A stretch of DNA of 64,000 nucleotides from Fomitopsis serialis. Taxonomy: Eukaryota > Basidiomycota > Agaricomycetes > Polyporales > Fomitopsidaceae. The stretch lies in assembly GCF_022376445.1 (NCBI RefSeq), contig NW_025955040.1:62001-126000 (forward strand), given 5' to 3'. The position numbers and the translations under genes were made by a program. Under the pieces are notes generated by a model that did no database searches, was not told where the DNA came from, and worked only from the letters and a program-made list of their open reading frames with translations. Positions 20,473 to 32,134 of the stretch are shown here, in pieces; the first letter of the stretch is position 1, and each line of letters starts with the position of its first letter.

Positions 20473-23400
20473 ATGTCGAAGCCCGCCATCTCGGAAGACA
20501 CGGCTAAGGTCGTGAAGGACAGCACCGGCTTTCCGCCGATCACGGAGGAACAAGTACTCCTCCTTTCCGCCTACGTACATGCAGCGATTGAGGCACCGGA
20601 GCAGAGCGTCCGGCCGCGCAGCAAGCGTTGTGCACTCTTATGGTGAATCCCACGAGACTCATCCTCGAGTAGGTTACTGATTCTTCGCAGAAGAAACATT
20701 GGTATGGCATCGTGCAGGCGGCTAATGCAGGCAGTTTGAAGATGCCCCCTTTGTTGGCTTCCGCTCTGTACCTTTTACTATTGAAAACAGAATTTAATCT
20801 TGACAACATTAGGGCGGATATCTGCCCCCTCCGACGCAGATACCTGAAAAGTATATTGTGGCTATGGACATTGAACGCTATGCGGCGCGTGCGCACGAAT
20901 GGTGGAAGCCAAGTACGCCATCCCCTTAGCGTCTTGATTCACTCGCTTACAAGCACTTCAGAGACGGCCGTCGCACCCGTCTCAACCAGCGCGGAGGGAG
21001 AAAGGCCCACTGCGGGACCCTCGGATGGTAAGGATTTGGTATTCATTACTCAGTCTTGCTAGAAACTTACAAGGGGCTGACTCCGCAGAGGTCGGCACCG
21101 CCACCAGTAAGAAGCGGACTCGGCCGATGGACTCAGCGCCGGTTGGCGAGGCGGCCGAGGGCGTGCAGGAGAAGAAGCGGAAGCGCATTAATGTTGTGAA
21201 GCCACCCGATGTCGTCAAGAGGGGGCAGGGGTTGGGGAAAGGCGGCAAGGCTGGGCTCAAGTCGAGGGCCCGCGTCGGCTCGGATGAAGAAGAGCCATTG
21301 GCAATGGCCGAGGGGATTCACGGCCGCCAGACAAATGCGGGGAAGGGGGCCGCGGATCGCAAGGAGGCCGGGCCCTCCACAGCGCTAATGGAGGTCGACC
21401 GAGAGGAAGAGGTGGCGCGCGCCGACGGCAACGGGGGTACGGCGCCTCCTGTAAAGGCGCCTGTGTCGGTGCAAGTCAACGCTTACGAACTGGCCGAATC
21501 AAAGGCGAGGGTTGGGGACTTGATTCATCCGGTGAGTTGCGCCGCTTTCGGTTCACCAGCGGACCCTGATGATTTAGCCCGTGGAATGCGACCGCTGCCT
21601 CCACTTGGGCAAAACGTGCCTCTACGTTGTTGGGGCGCACAAGAGGAAGCCGACCCACAAGGTCGTGATGGCTCGCTGCACGGGCTGTCAGACAGCTAAA
21701 TCGGCCTGTTCGCTCGTCCCGCGCCACATGCACGACGGGCGTGTCTTCAAGAACAGCATCGCAGGGACGGCCGCCGCCGAATGGCGAATGTGGGTGGCCG
21801 ACCGGAAGGCCCAGCGCCTACCATACCCGGACCTGCCGGTTTGGAATGGGATACAGGGGAAACCCGGTTCTTGGGTCGTCGACCTGGATACCTGGGACAA
21901 TACGGATAAACGGGTCAGCGACAAGCTGATGGACTGGGTCGCCGTGCGTCGGTCCGCCTTAGCACGGGGCCAACTTATAGAGCCTCCCAAGCTGGACAGG
22001 AAAGGCGACACGGAGAGCGAGCCAGAGAGCGACGAGGAGGGTCACAAGGCCGAGCCAACTTCGAAGAAGCGGAGTGCCCGGAAGAAGGCGAAACTAGTCG
22101 GCCGAGGGATTTCGCCCGACAAGCCAATTGATCTCGACGAGGACGCCGATGTGATCAATTTGATCGAAACGCCCGCGGACGAAACGGGTGGCGAAGGCGT
22201 CGTGCCTGTTCCCGAGGCGGTGAGTTTGCCCCAACATCTTTTTGAACCAGTCCTCATGCCTCTCCGTAGCCGAAGCGCCCACCATCCCACGCCGCTGGGA
22301 AGAGACCGGCGTCTTCTCCGGAAGCAGCTCAGGCGCACCAAGAGGACGACGTCATCTCGATCTCAGATGGTGACGAGCAGACTGACGCGTTCGCCGGGCT
22401 GATTAGAATGTCGCCCGTGCCATCATCTCCAAGCGCAGCCCACGCGGGGCCCTCCCTGTCTGTGCCCCAGACGTCGGCCACGCCGTCGGTTCCCTCCCTG
22501 TCGTGCCCGTCTGTCAGGCCACGCGTCGGTTCCCGCACCATTGAGTTTACAGGCAAGGCAGGAGGCGGAGGGTTACATCCGGTTCCTGGCGACGCAGGGT
22601 GTAGCTACGCCGCAGGCCTCATTCAATCCTGCCGACGCGTGGGCGAGTATCATCCTCTTCCTCAAGTATGAGAGCGAGAGGCACGCAGTGCTGCAGGCGA
22701 GGGTCGAAGAGGTGGCCAATGGCCCAGCGCCGAGCACTGGTCCCACGTGGTCTGAGGTGGACAAGATACGCGACGAGTTGGCTCTCACAACGGGGGATAT
22801 GGGGCAGCAAGTCAACCAGCTTCGCGAGGAAGTCAACCAGCTTCACGCGGAGAAGGCGCAGCTGGAGGGCGTCATTGCTGACATTTCAGCCGACATTGCG
22901 ACGATGAGGAGTGGAGTCGAGCAGGCGTGCACACTGCGCAGCGACATAGACCTTGTCAAGGAGGGGACACTCCAGGCGATGGATTTGACTCTGGAACGCG
23001 TTCGAGAGATCGAAATCAAAATTCGCGACGACATTAATCGCGTGGTCAGAGTGCCCTCGGCTCCGCTGAGCCCTCTGACTCCAGTGCGCCTCCTAACCCC
23101 ATCACCACCGTCCCCCACCGCTTCCGAGGGCGCGGAATCCGTTATTTTCGCCCCTCTTCCAGACTCGATCCCCCGTCCAGCTGACGAGAACAAAGCCCAC
23201 GACACGCTCTCCCCTCCCGCACCGGGCTCGCTACTTCCGCCGTTGCCAGAAGTTGACGAGCCAGTCGAAGACGCAGCCCCCACATATAAGAGGGCGCTGC
23301 CGGCAAGCCGGATCTCAGCAGGCGCAGCGCCTGGCTGGAATAGGCCCACGGGCTGGGCCATGAGATCCCCCGCCGCCGTCGCCTATTTGTCGGGTTCGGC

Positions 23401-23725
23401 GTCTCTCCCGGAGAGACCGCGCACACTTTCCCCCGTATCTCGGAGTGTTGAGCAACCCGACGTTGCAAACGGCCGTACGCGCACGGCATCTACCTCCTCA
23501 GCAGCGCGGGCCACCGCTCAGGAACAAACGGAGCTCGACGCGTTGTGGAGGCGCGGAAAGCCGCGAGGTCATCCAATCGCCCCTCTACTCGGTGGTCCGA
23601 CGTATAACGCTCAGGGCTCAGGAAGGAAGCGCCCCCGAACCGGCGAGATCGACGAAGAGAGCGACCAGCTGGCCTCCGAGTCCGAGAGCAAGACGGCGCC
23701 CGATAATCAGGCTGGGAGGAATTGA
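20473..23725 (+). CDS. Zn-cluster and coiled-coil protein, unknown family
   Basis: Multi-exon gene. The proposed start at 20,473 gives MSKPAISEDTAKVVKDST. Later exons carry basic nuclear-type text (KKRTRPM, EKKRKRINVVK). Near 21,583 is a cysteine cluster CX2CX6C-X19-CX2CX6C (ECDRCLHLGKTC ... CTGCQTAKSAC), which resembles a Zn2Cys6-type domain with a long linker. Then come acidic and Ser-rich stretches (DDVISISDGDEQTD), a coiled coil at about 22,800-23,050 (QVNQLREEVNQLHAEKAQL) and a long Pro-rich tail to the TGA at 23,723-23,725. Clear introns include gtaagg...ccgcag (about 21,028-21,089) and gtgagt...tttag (about 21,531-21,576); the earliest junction is not resolved. A nuclear DNA-associated role is inferred from the cysteines and basic runs only. 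The reading frame looks intact. Confidence 0.6.
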
Positions 23726-23842
23726 TGGACCAGGGGGAATAATGCCCAGCCTTTTCAGCAGCATCTATATCATGTATTTTTAACTTACGCTAGCACTGAG
23801 ATTGCTTATCGCACGATCTGGTTGAACTCATGGTTATATATG

Positions 23843-24415
23843 TCAAGAACACGTACGCGCTGCCAAGAAGGCGCACTGGGATGCGTGGCTCGAAGAGGCC
23901 GACGCGAAGTCGATCTGGACCGTGGGGAAGTACATACGCTCAGGCTCGAACGATGGCAGCAAAAGCAGAGTGCCACCGCTGCACCGCCAGGGCAGTGCTC
24001 GACTAGAGCGCGAGAACGAGGCGAAAAGCCGCGTCCTCTACGAGACGTTCTTCCCACAACCCCCACCAGACCTCGAGCTCCCAGACCCGGACGCTGAACA
24101 CTACCCTCCCCCGGCCTTCGAATTCGCACATGTCTCGGACCATCAGATCCACGCTGCCTGCCACCGCCTCAAGGAGTTCAAGACACCAGGACCAGATGGA
24201 TACCCAACGAGGTTTACAAACGGTGCGCAGATCTATTAGTCCCCTTTCTCGGCTGCCTCTTTCGCGCTACGTTCGACCTGCACTACTAACCAGAGGAGTG
24301 GAAAATATCCACAACAGTCGTGCTACGCAAACCTGGGAAAAGCGACTACTCGGTTGCGAAATCCTACAGGTCTATAGCTCTCATGAGCTGTATGGCCAAG
24401 ATCCTGGCTTGAAGC
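23843..24415 (+). mobile_element. LINE reverse-transcriptase fragment
   Basis: The frame reads AAKKAHWDAWLEEADAKSIW, VLYETFFPQPPPD and then KTPGPDGYP. After a shift it continues with VPFLGCLFRATFDLHYYP(E)EW and a segment like VVLRKPGKSDYSVAKSYRPI, followed by ALMSCMAKIL. This is the linker and first reverse-transcriptase blocks of a non-LTR retrotransposon pol protein (the GPDG and YRPI motifs are typical). The endonuclease upstream and the catalytic YADD block downstream are absent, and a stop follows MAKILA. It is a dead fragment lying between two intact genes. Confidence 0.75.
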
Positions 24416-24663
24416 GGCGCCGAGAACAGACACCACGACACTCCCATTCTCATCTCACCCCACTCGACTATACACACCCTACCTTTACACACATGCCTGA
24501 AGCTCCGGCGGACGGTGATGCTAAGCGACAAATGGACACGAGACTCGATTGATTAGAATTAGCACGTACTGTCTACATAGGGCTTCGCCCTCAGTGACAA
24601 TAAAGGGATCACAAACAAACAAACATGTCAAGAACACGGTGCTAAGACTCATCTGCCATCTTG

Positions 24664-27600
24664 TTAAGATCGCCGCCCCCGACCGGCCGCCAGTAGCGTC
24701 TTCTCCCTCTGCTTGTTGCGAAGTTCTTCACCACCTTCCCTCAAGCGACTCGAGCGTCGGCCATCCTGAATCGTTGCCGGAACGTCATTAACCCTTCGCT
24801 TCTTTGACGGGGGCTTCCGCGGTTGTCCAGATGATTCGCCGCTGGCTGTCGGCCTCTTCGCGGAGCGAGCGCTGGATTTCGGCTTCTTCGCACCCCGCAC
24901 GTGCGCGGTGTCACCCTCTGGCCCTGCTGGGTCTTCACCTCCGCCTCCGGGCTCGCACTGCTTGCTTGCGGGAATCGCGATGCCCGTCGAAGGGGAACCC
25001 GTAGCGGCGATCTCTGGCTCGCGCTGAATCAGGCCTGTTGAACTGCTCGGTGCGCTCAAGTCCGCCGAAGCGCTCGGTGCACCCGCGTCCTGCTCCGGAG
25101 CAAGTTCGCTGAAGTCGGCTTCGTTGGGAACGGAGGGCCAATCATCTGGGTGTGGCGGCAATGGAGCGAACATAAGGGGAGGTGAAGGCGACGTATGCAC
25201 GACGGCAGCGGCAGCGTCAACGGCGAGACGGGAACTATCAATATCGCCACTGGCCAAGGACCAGCCGCTGAGCCCCACTGCATTGAATCGTGAAGGCGGA
25301 TTGTCCGTTCCGCGCGTCTTGCTCTGATCCTGACCGAAAATCGGTCCCGATATCGCCGCGGCGGGCTCGAGTTGCCTCAAACCCGGGTCTACGTCCTTAA
25401 TTGAGGCATCAGGAATGGAAGAGATAAGTGCAAGCATGGATTCATGCGTGGTGAAATGTAGGTGGCTCTGGGCGACGAAAGGCGGAATGTGGGCCGGCAG
25501 TGGTTCGTCTGGGTCGTCAACGAAATGGCTACAGTGTATGTCCCGCAATGCCATCCCAACTGCCAGCAGCACCTGCTCCACGATTATCAACACTGCGACG
25601 TCCCCCGCCATCCAAGGCTTCCTCTCAAGCCATCGAAGAAGCGGTGCCAGGCCGTCATCGCGAGCATGGGTCTCCCTGGGCAAAGTCGACTGGCCCCAAT
25701 CCCACGAAGCCCAGGGCGCCTCAGGAAGAGGCGGTGGTAGGTAGCCGGAGACGCGTTTTCCTCGCCCGCCCAATCTGCGGGCCGCGTTGAAGTAAGCTGC
25801 GACGGCAGCGGTATACCTCCGGTCCGAGCTAAGACTTGCAAGAAAGACTACGCGTTTCTGGCCGCTCGAGATGCTGCGCGGGGCCTTCCCTCCAAAGGCG
25901 CCGCTCTTTGCGCCCGCGAAGGCCGGCAGCAGCTCGGCGTCTTCAATCTCGGTTTCGCTCTCGTCGGATTCCTCTTGGGGAGAATTTAAGGTCCTCGTCC
26001 GGTCCATCGCATCACTACCATGCGAGGAACTTTCCTCGCCCATAGCGGCGCGCCAGGCTTCCACGTCGGTGTCAGAGTCGGACTCCTCTGAAAAATCGGC
26101 TGCCTTTCGCTTGCCCTTCGCCTTTTTGGACATCGGCTGGCCCCCACGCTTTGGTGCCTTCACCGGCGGACGTCGCTCTGCCACATTGTCAGCCAGACAT
26201 AGATGCTTAGCTGAGGGCCAACACTCACTCCGCATAGAGGCTGCCGTCTCATTTGGCCCCCGCCCGACGCCTTGCTCGCCACTGGGCGGGTCGCCCTCGC
26301 CACTCGCTTCTTGCCTCCGCGCGGCCTCCTTTTGTTGCTCGGCCTCTCGATTGGGGGCTTCCTCCACCCACCGCGCCACATGCGCGTCATATTCCTCCGA
26401 TACGACACGGGCGTCCCCATCAACATCGTCAACATAGCTATGGAACCTGAAGGCCCCGTCCTCCCCCTCGTCATCTTGCAACTGTCTCCACAGGCGAACA
26501 AGCCGAACACAGTTCGCCTTCTTGATCTTCGAAGGGTCCTCAAAATCAACGTCGTTCAGCCAAAACTTGGAATCCAGGCAAGTCGGCGACCCATGGCGTT
26601 TCAGCTTTGCCCAGGGAAGCGCCTCTTTTGCTCCGTTGGAGGCGGCGGCTACATGGCGCGTCAGTGCTGACGCCTTTCAGCTGGTCGATAGCGCACCGTA
26701 ATGCACGGTAAGGAACTCCCGCACAAGATGCTGCCACCACTGCACGGTCTTCGATGCATTGGCCTGTATTTCTGCGACGGTCGGAGGAATGGGGAGACCA
26801 GTGTCGGCATGTAGTGGCAGGAGAACCCCAAAAGCAGATTTCGGCTGCGCCTTGCTCGCCTTTAGACCAGGCAACGTCGCCAATGGCTTGTCGTCGAGCA
26901 CTGCCGTCGTCCACTCATCCCAGTCGGACCACAGGCGGGTCGAGTCCCAGTCGGAACGCCTTGTGCGATCGGAAAAGCCAGACGGCGCCCCGTTCGCCTC
27001 ATTGTGGTCCGCGCTGTACAGACAGTAAGCGGAATTCGCGGGGAAGGCCAGGCGAAGAGGCGTCTTACATGCCAATAACGGCCCCCTTGTCAGAAGTGCG
27101 GGCTCCCCACAACACCGTCATGTAAATGCCATCTTCCACCAACATCTTTCGTGTGAAAGTCGCCAATTTGCCGTCAATGGCCCGGCCGATCAATCTGCAA
27201 GTGGTCAGCATCCGTGGAGCTGACGTCCCCAGCGAGAACATTCACTTGAACGGCTTACGAGGCGGTTTAATCTTAACACCCTCCTGCTTTACCAGCTTCC
27301 TCAGGGCCAAAGCCCTTCGACCATACTCTGCTTTCTCCTCCTCAGGCACAGCACGCCATGCTCCCCATCGCGCCATCGTGTATTGGGGGAACGGTTTCGA
27401 TGTGCCTTCATTGTACGCCATGTCGTGCACGTCGTCTTTATTCTCGTTGAGCCAGATGTCGCACCCTCGCGTAGACCCGCTGGCGCCACCTTTCTTCTTC
27501 CTGGTCGCCTTCGGCTGCGAGTGTTTGGCGAGCCATTTCCTCACAACCTGGGAATGTCACGACACCGAATGGACGTAGATACACGCATTTCAGGGCTCAC

Positions 27601-27992
27601 CTCGATCCGGTCCTTGTTGGACAAATTTGCCAACGCGCCCAGCGGCATCTCATTCAGCTCACCCACCGCCTGTTCCAGGACGGAATCTCTCTCCGCTTCC
27701 TTGCTCAGGCGGAAGGCGTTGGTAAAGCCATCGAGGATGCTGAGTTGGCCCTCGTCGAATTCGATATTTGTTGTCTTCATGATGCTGCCTCTACGTAGCT
27801 CGACGAGGGACAGTAGGGGCTGAGCCGAGGGTATGTGCCAACTCACAGCCCTCCCCAGCGCTCCCTCGGGTGGCCAATCATCATTACGGCCATTTCAATT
27901 CTGATATATTGCTCCCCCCCCAGGTCATCGGCAATGGTAAATAGACACACCGTACAGTCTCCCACTGCTACCATTGCGTCCCTATCCCCCAT
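24664..27992 (-). CDS. Large multi-exon protein of unknown family
   Basis: The minus-strand gene reads cleanly through at least five introns. Exon 1 from the ATG at 27,992 (MGDRDAMVAVGDC) is joined to MKTTNIEFDEGQLSILDGF, then VVRKWLAKHSQPKATRKKK (acceptor ccag), then GRAIDGKLATFTRKMLVEDG, then ADHNEANGAPSGFSD, then a last exon of about 670 codons ending at TAA (24,664-24,666). Donors are gtgagt, gtgagc, gtgaat, gtaaga and gtgcgc, with consistent phases. The last exon holds acidic and Ser-rich tracts, a KKAKGKRKAADF basic run, a WASWDWGQSTLP segment and a hydrophobic stretch (AGDVAVLIIVEQVLLAVGMA). I do not recognise a family. It converges with the Zn-cluster gene, the two 3' ends separated only by a LINE fragment. 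Confidence 0.6.
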
Positions 27993-29531
27993 CTGATTGC
28001 TCACGACACCCGCGAGTCGATTTGCGTGCTGAAGCGAGTACGCCGCATGCGGCGGCGGACATCTGAACAAGCGACCTATGGGGTTGTACTGACACAGCGA
28101 GCGCAGAGAGAATGGTAAGTACTCACTACAAAAGCTGTACCGAGCCCTCCGTACCTTGTTCCTGTATCCCAATCTTTGCCTGCCTTGTCTTCGCTTCGTA
28201 TCCTCTCCTCATTGGCCTACCTCATACTCGCCTCTCCGTTTCCTTCTTCATTGGCTGCCTCTGTCTTCCCTCTCGCATCCTCTTCCCGTCGTCACACGCA
28301 GTTCCGTACCTCACGTCATGCCTCGTACTCGCCTCCAAATTCCTGAGTCGGACCTGCCTCATACTCGCCTCCTATCTCTCCCGTCCTGGTTCGTTTTCGC
28401 GTCTCTCTCGTGCCCCTCTCGCTGGCCCCTCCACTTCTCTAGTGACTCCCTCGCCCTCCATCCCTCCCTCGAGTCTTCAGAGGCAGATCGCGTTCGCTGT
28501 GTACGCGGAGATCGTCGACCGAGACGCGTCGGTGACGCGTGAGGCACGCATGACTCACGCGGTGTTGACGGACGCAGACCGTGTGCGGTGACGTGGCAGC
28601 AACCGGGTGGCCGGTATGGACGTGGACGACGCCGGGAGGGCGTTCGGGGAGTCGAAGTCGGGCGCCTACGAGATGGAGGTGGTGGTGAGTGAGTTGCGCG
28701 ACGAGCACGCAGCGGGCTGAATACGGACCTTATGGGTGCTTGTGTAAACGTTACAGAGCGCGTCCTGGACATATCCGTACGGCGTGCAGCGCGTGAAACG
28801 AGGCGGGAGGTGGTAGGGACGGCGTGAGCTGGCGGAGGGACGGTGTAACGCGACTCACAGACGGTGTAGTGCGAAGGACGGCCCCAGACGTGTACGGGGG
28901 CATAGTAGCCGCGTAGGGCCGTAGTCCAGAGCGACTAGACGGCTGTAGGTAGCAAACTGAACGCAGGGACGATCCCGGGCGCTTTTGGACGCGTCTCACC
29001 GAACGTCGTGTAGCGCGGTGTCCCGCGTGCGGCGGGGCTTCGGAGCACTTGGGGGTATTACATACGAGTGTTCAGCGGCCAATGCGAGCTGTTTTGAGGT
29101 GCACGGCGGGCGGGAACGACGGGGACGAGGGCGGGAGGAAGTCGTGGGCAAGGCTTTAACAGGGCGTTCGACTCGATAAATGCGCACGATAAGTTGAGAA
29201 AAAGACAAAACTCACTTTCTCGAGCGCGTTTCGTGTGGAAACCGGGGATTGGGGGTGTCGACAGACTCGCATGGGCAGCGCGGATCCGGCTGTGCCATTC
29301 AAGTTGGCGAGCGCGGGACGAGCGCGGGAAAGGCGCGGGGCGGGGAGAACGACGGCAAGAGGATGAGGGAGGGATGCACTCGGGATGCGCAGACGGCGCT
29401 GCACAAGGGCACTCGAGGGTGTTGGAACGACGTCGAGTGAGCGTCGAGAGTCGGTGAGGGCGCGTTGGAGCGGGACTGGCGAGCCAATGAGCGTGCGTGG
29501 AACGAGGCAGGCGTCGGCTCGAGCAACGCAA
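27993..29531. other. Unassigned stretch
   Basis: Bases 28,190-28,480 are C/T-skewed with repeated tcctc, cctcatactcgcctc units. One plus frame at about 28,480-28,590 (QIAFAVYAEIVDRDASVT) is protein-like but ends at once. No gene is assigned. Confidence 0.4.
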
Positions 29532-30532
29532 TAGGGACGTTCAAAGTTGCTGGAGCTCTGGAGCTCCAGCTGGAGGACGCTGGAGCTTGGAGCTTGGAGG
29601 CGGCGGTTCTCGGGGTTTGCCGCTAGGCTTTTCCGAGGCGTGCGCGCTGGTCACTGTCACACGCCGGTAGCATGTGTGACTTCCCTAATGCAGTATAAGT
29701 ACCATACACGCTCGATGCTCACCACGCCTTGCATCTAGTCTCTTCAGAAACACTGAGGCAGCTCGTGAGCTCTTTTGGGCTGTCGTAGATAAAATAGGTG
29801 CACCACTGTGCGACACGAGAATTAGGTGGCCGCAGTATGCTGACTAAGCTGTCAGCCACCCACAAGTTAGTCCGATGTAATGGGCAAGGTCGGCTCGGGC
29901 GGTCGTAGTGGCTACGATCGCACGGGACGGCGGAATGAGCGAGAACGGTCACAGTACCAACCCAAATACTAGTGTTGGAAAGGCGAGAAACTACGGTACA
30001 GGCTGGCACGATATATCTACGTGCTGACATAAGCATGTGGCGCGCCCGTTACATCCGAACAGCGCGAACGAGTCTCTGTGTTTCATAAATTACAGCCACG
30101 TACTGTAGTTTTAATATTGCTGTAATGATCAGATTGTATGCTGTGGGCGAGTGATGCTCCGATCCCCGCTGGTGTAGGCTGGTGTAGTCGGTGTTGGACG
30201 AGCTGTACTGCCTAATTGGGCAAGTGCATCGTCGAATCCCTAAACCGACATGCTCAGAGTGTCGTGCAGTGGCGGCAGAAAGGTGAAAGTGCCAGACCGT
30301 GAAAACACCTCCATTCAAGACTACTGCGAAGAATCCAAGCCTGAATACCCAGCCTAAATGTCCAATAGGCCTCGTAGTATTCGCGCCACACACTGTGACA
30401 TGACATAAGCACACTGTGGCTGGAATTTCCGGCGAGACCACACCGGTCGCGCGGCTGACGGCATCCCCCGAGGGCGAGCTCCAGCCTCCAGCCTCCAGAG
30501 CTCCAGAGCTCCAGCAACTTTGAACGTCCCTA
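29532..30532. mobile_element. MITE-like element, 33-base TIRs, TA flanks
   Basis: The ends are gggacgttcaaagttgctgg...(29,534) and its exact reverse complement ending at 30,530, identical over 33 bases before diverging. TA dinucleotides flank both ends (29,532-29,533 and 30,531-30,532), consistent with the TA target duplication of the Tc1/mariner group. The 997-base interior has no recognisable transposase. The inner ends are themselves made of ctggag repeats. It is probably a non-autonomous element. Confidence 0.7.
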
Positions 30533-30589
30533 ATGCGCGTCCATTGGCGTCTCCTGCCACTGTGGGAAGGGGGAAGCATGAAATTCAAT

Positions 30590-30789
30590 GACTATCGACG
30601 TTCGAAATCAGCGCCTTAAGCATTGATTTTTCCAATACGAGTGTGTCGAACATTGAAAATGAGTGTTCAAAATGAGTGTTTTCGTACACTCAACCGTGGA
30701 CATTTTGTCTATTGAAAATGAGTGTTTGACTGTCTGAAATTGCTCGTCGCGCACAATTCTTCTTGCTGTAAAATTTACATGCTTCGCAG
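30590..30789. repeat. A/T-rich attgaaaatgagtgttt repeats
   Basis: Two or three copies of a motif like attgaaaatgagtgtt occur between 30,650 and 30,730, in a sequence clearly richer in A/T than the surroundings. The block directly precedes the left arm of the long inverted-repeat element. Confidence 0.45.
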
Positions 30790-31820
30790 TATGGCGTACC
30801 ATTTGAGGCAAAAATAAATGCATTCTATCACAAAGTTACTCACCGTATCTATCGCACTTACGCAATTCTATCACAAACTTATGAAGCCGTCTCTCTATCA
30901 ATGCGTGGTCTTCATTCTATTTAAATGTTGCTCGACGAAAAATCTATCTAACTTTGGGGCGTCGCGTTTTCTATCACTCTTTTTCGGCTGCCGGTCCGGT
31001 CCGGCGCTAGCGCTCGACGCGTCGCCGGACGCGTCGCGCTCTGTCCTGCTGCTCTCGCGCCGACTCGCACGACGACCTCAACCTGAGCACGCAGTCTACG
31101 CAACGACTCGGACCTGGCCGTACGCACTCAACACCGAGTGCACCGAGGGGCGCGAGGCCACGCCACGCTTTGGCAGTCGAAGCGCGCCAACGCGCGACAC
31201 GCCGCATCTGTCCGGCCGGTACGTCTGCGCCCCAGCTCGACCCTGGCGTGCTCGACCCAGCGTTTTCAACCTACGAACGGCCTTCGCAGCCGACACACAC
31301 CGTATGTACACACTCCGTGCACACTTCGTGCATGCTTGCTACACTCTCGCCCTCACACACGACGTCTCGCTAGTGACTCCTTCCTGACCTCGCCCATCCT
31401 CGCCCAGCCCTCCGCGTGGCTTCGGATCGTTACCGAACCCTGCGCAGGCTATGCTCGAAATGGACGCAAGTTGTCCGAGCCGATTCCGCTCCCGGGACGT
31501 GGCGTGGCGCGATGTTCTGTCCGACCGGTACGTCCACGCCCAACTTCGACTCCACTCTTCCACCCTACAACCGACTCAATCAGACCGCTATGTATGGGCC
31601 GTGCCGCGTTATACACGCCTGACAACGTCGGCGCATGGACTCTGCGTCGACCGTTGTGCGGCTTGCACGCACAATGGCGGTGCGCCCAACCTCCGAAACA
31701 GTGGCGCATGGCGCATCCGCGCCATGTTCAGTTACAGCGCCATACATCGCGCGAGCCGCGACGATTCAGTGAGTTTTGTTTATGCTACTCCCTGTGTATC
31801 TACTGATCTCGCCCATTTCC

Positions 31821-32058
31821 TTACAGAGAGTGCCCGCCCTCCGTCCGCGCAGACGTGCTGCGCCGCTTCCTGCGCCGTCGCTCTGTATGGGGACCGGAAA
31901 CCTTGCTGTATGAAGATGAGATGCGCGAGGTGTGGGATGGAGAGTGGGATGTCGGGAGGGCTAGGTTCGAGGAGAGATGGTGGGATGGTGCCGAAAGAAA
32001 AGCAAGGATTCGGAAGGAAGCGAGGATGGGCCACGCCAGGGGTGGACGCGCACCGTGA
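31821..32058 (+). pseudogene. Coding-like fragment, Arg/Glu/Trp-rich
   Basis: The frame 31,821-32,058 reads as a protein C-terminus (VRADVLRRFLRRRSVWG, LLYEDEMREVWDGEWDVG, RFEERWWDG, then basic residues and a stop). It starts after a plausible acceptor ttacag. It resembles a helical fragment of a host protein carried inside the long inverted-repeat element. Family not recognised. Confidence 0.35.
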
Positions 32059-32134
32059 TGACCACGCAGTATGAGAAGCGAGGATGAGGAGACTATCGCT
32101 TGAACAATGTATCTCATTAGCTACCTATGCCTGG

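Noticed and set aside
23720..24420. Interpretation of the LINE fragment as the 3' exon of the Zn-cluster gene
   Set aside because: The Zn-cluster frame ends cleanly at 23,725 and the LINE text is in different frames with its own stop.
31000..31390. 189-codon frame in the left inverted arm and its 394-codon counterpart on the other strand as real proteins
   Set aside because: The shared first 127 codons merely translate the inverted arm; the longer frame also reads through the intron of the captured gene.
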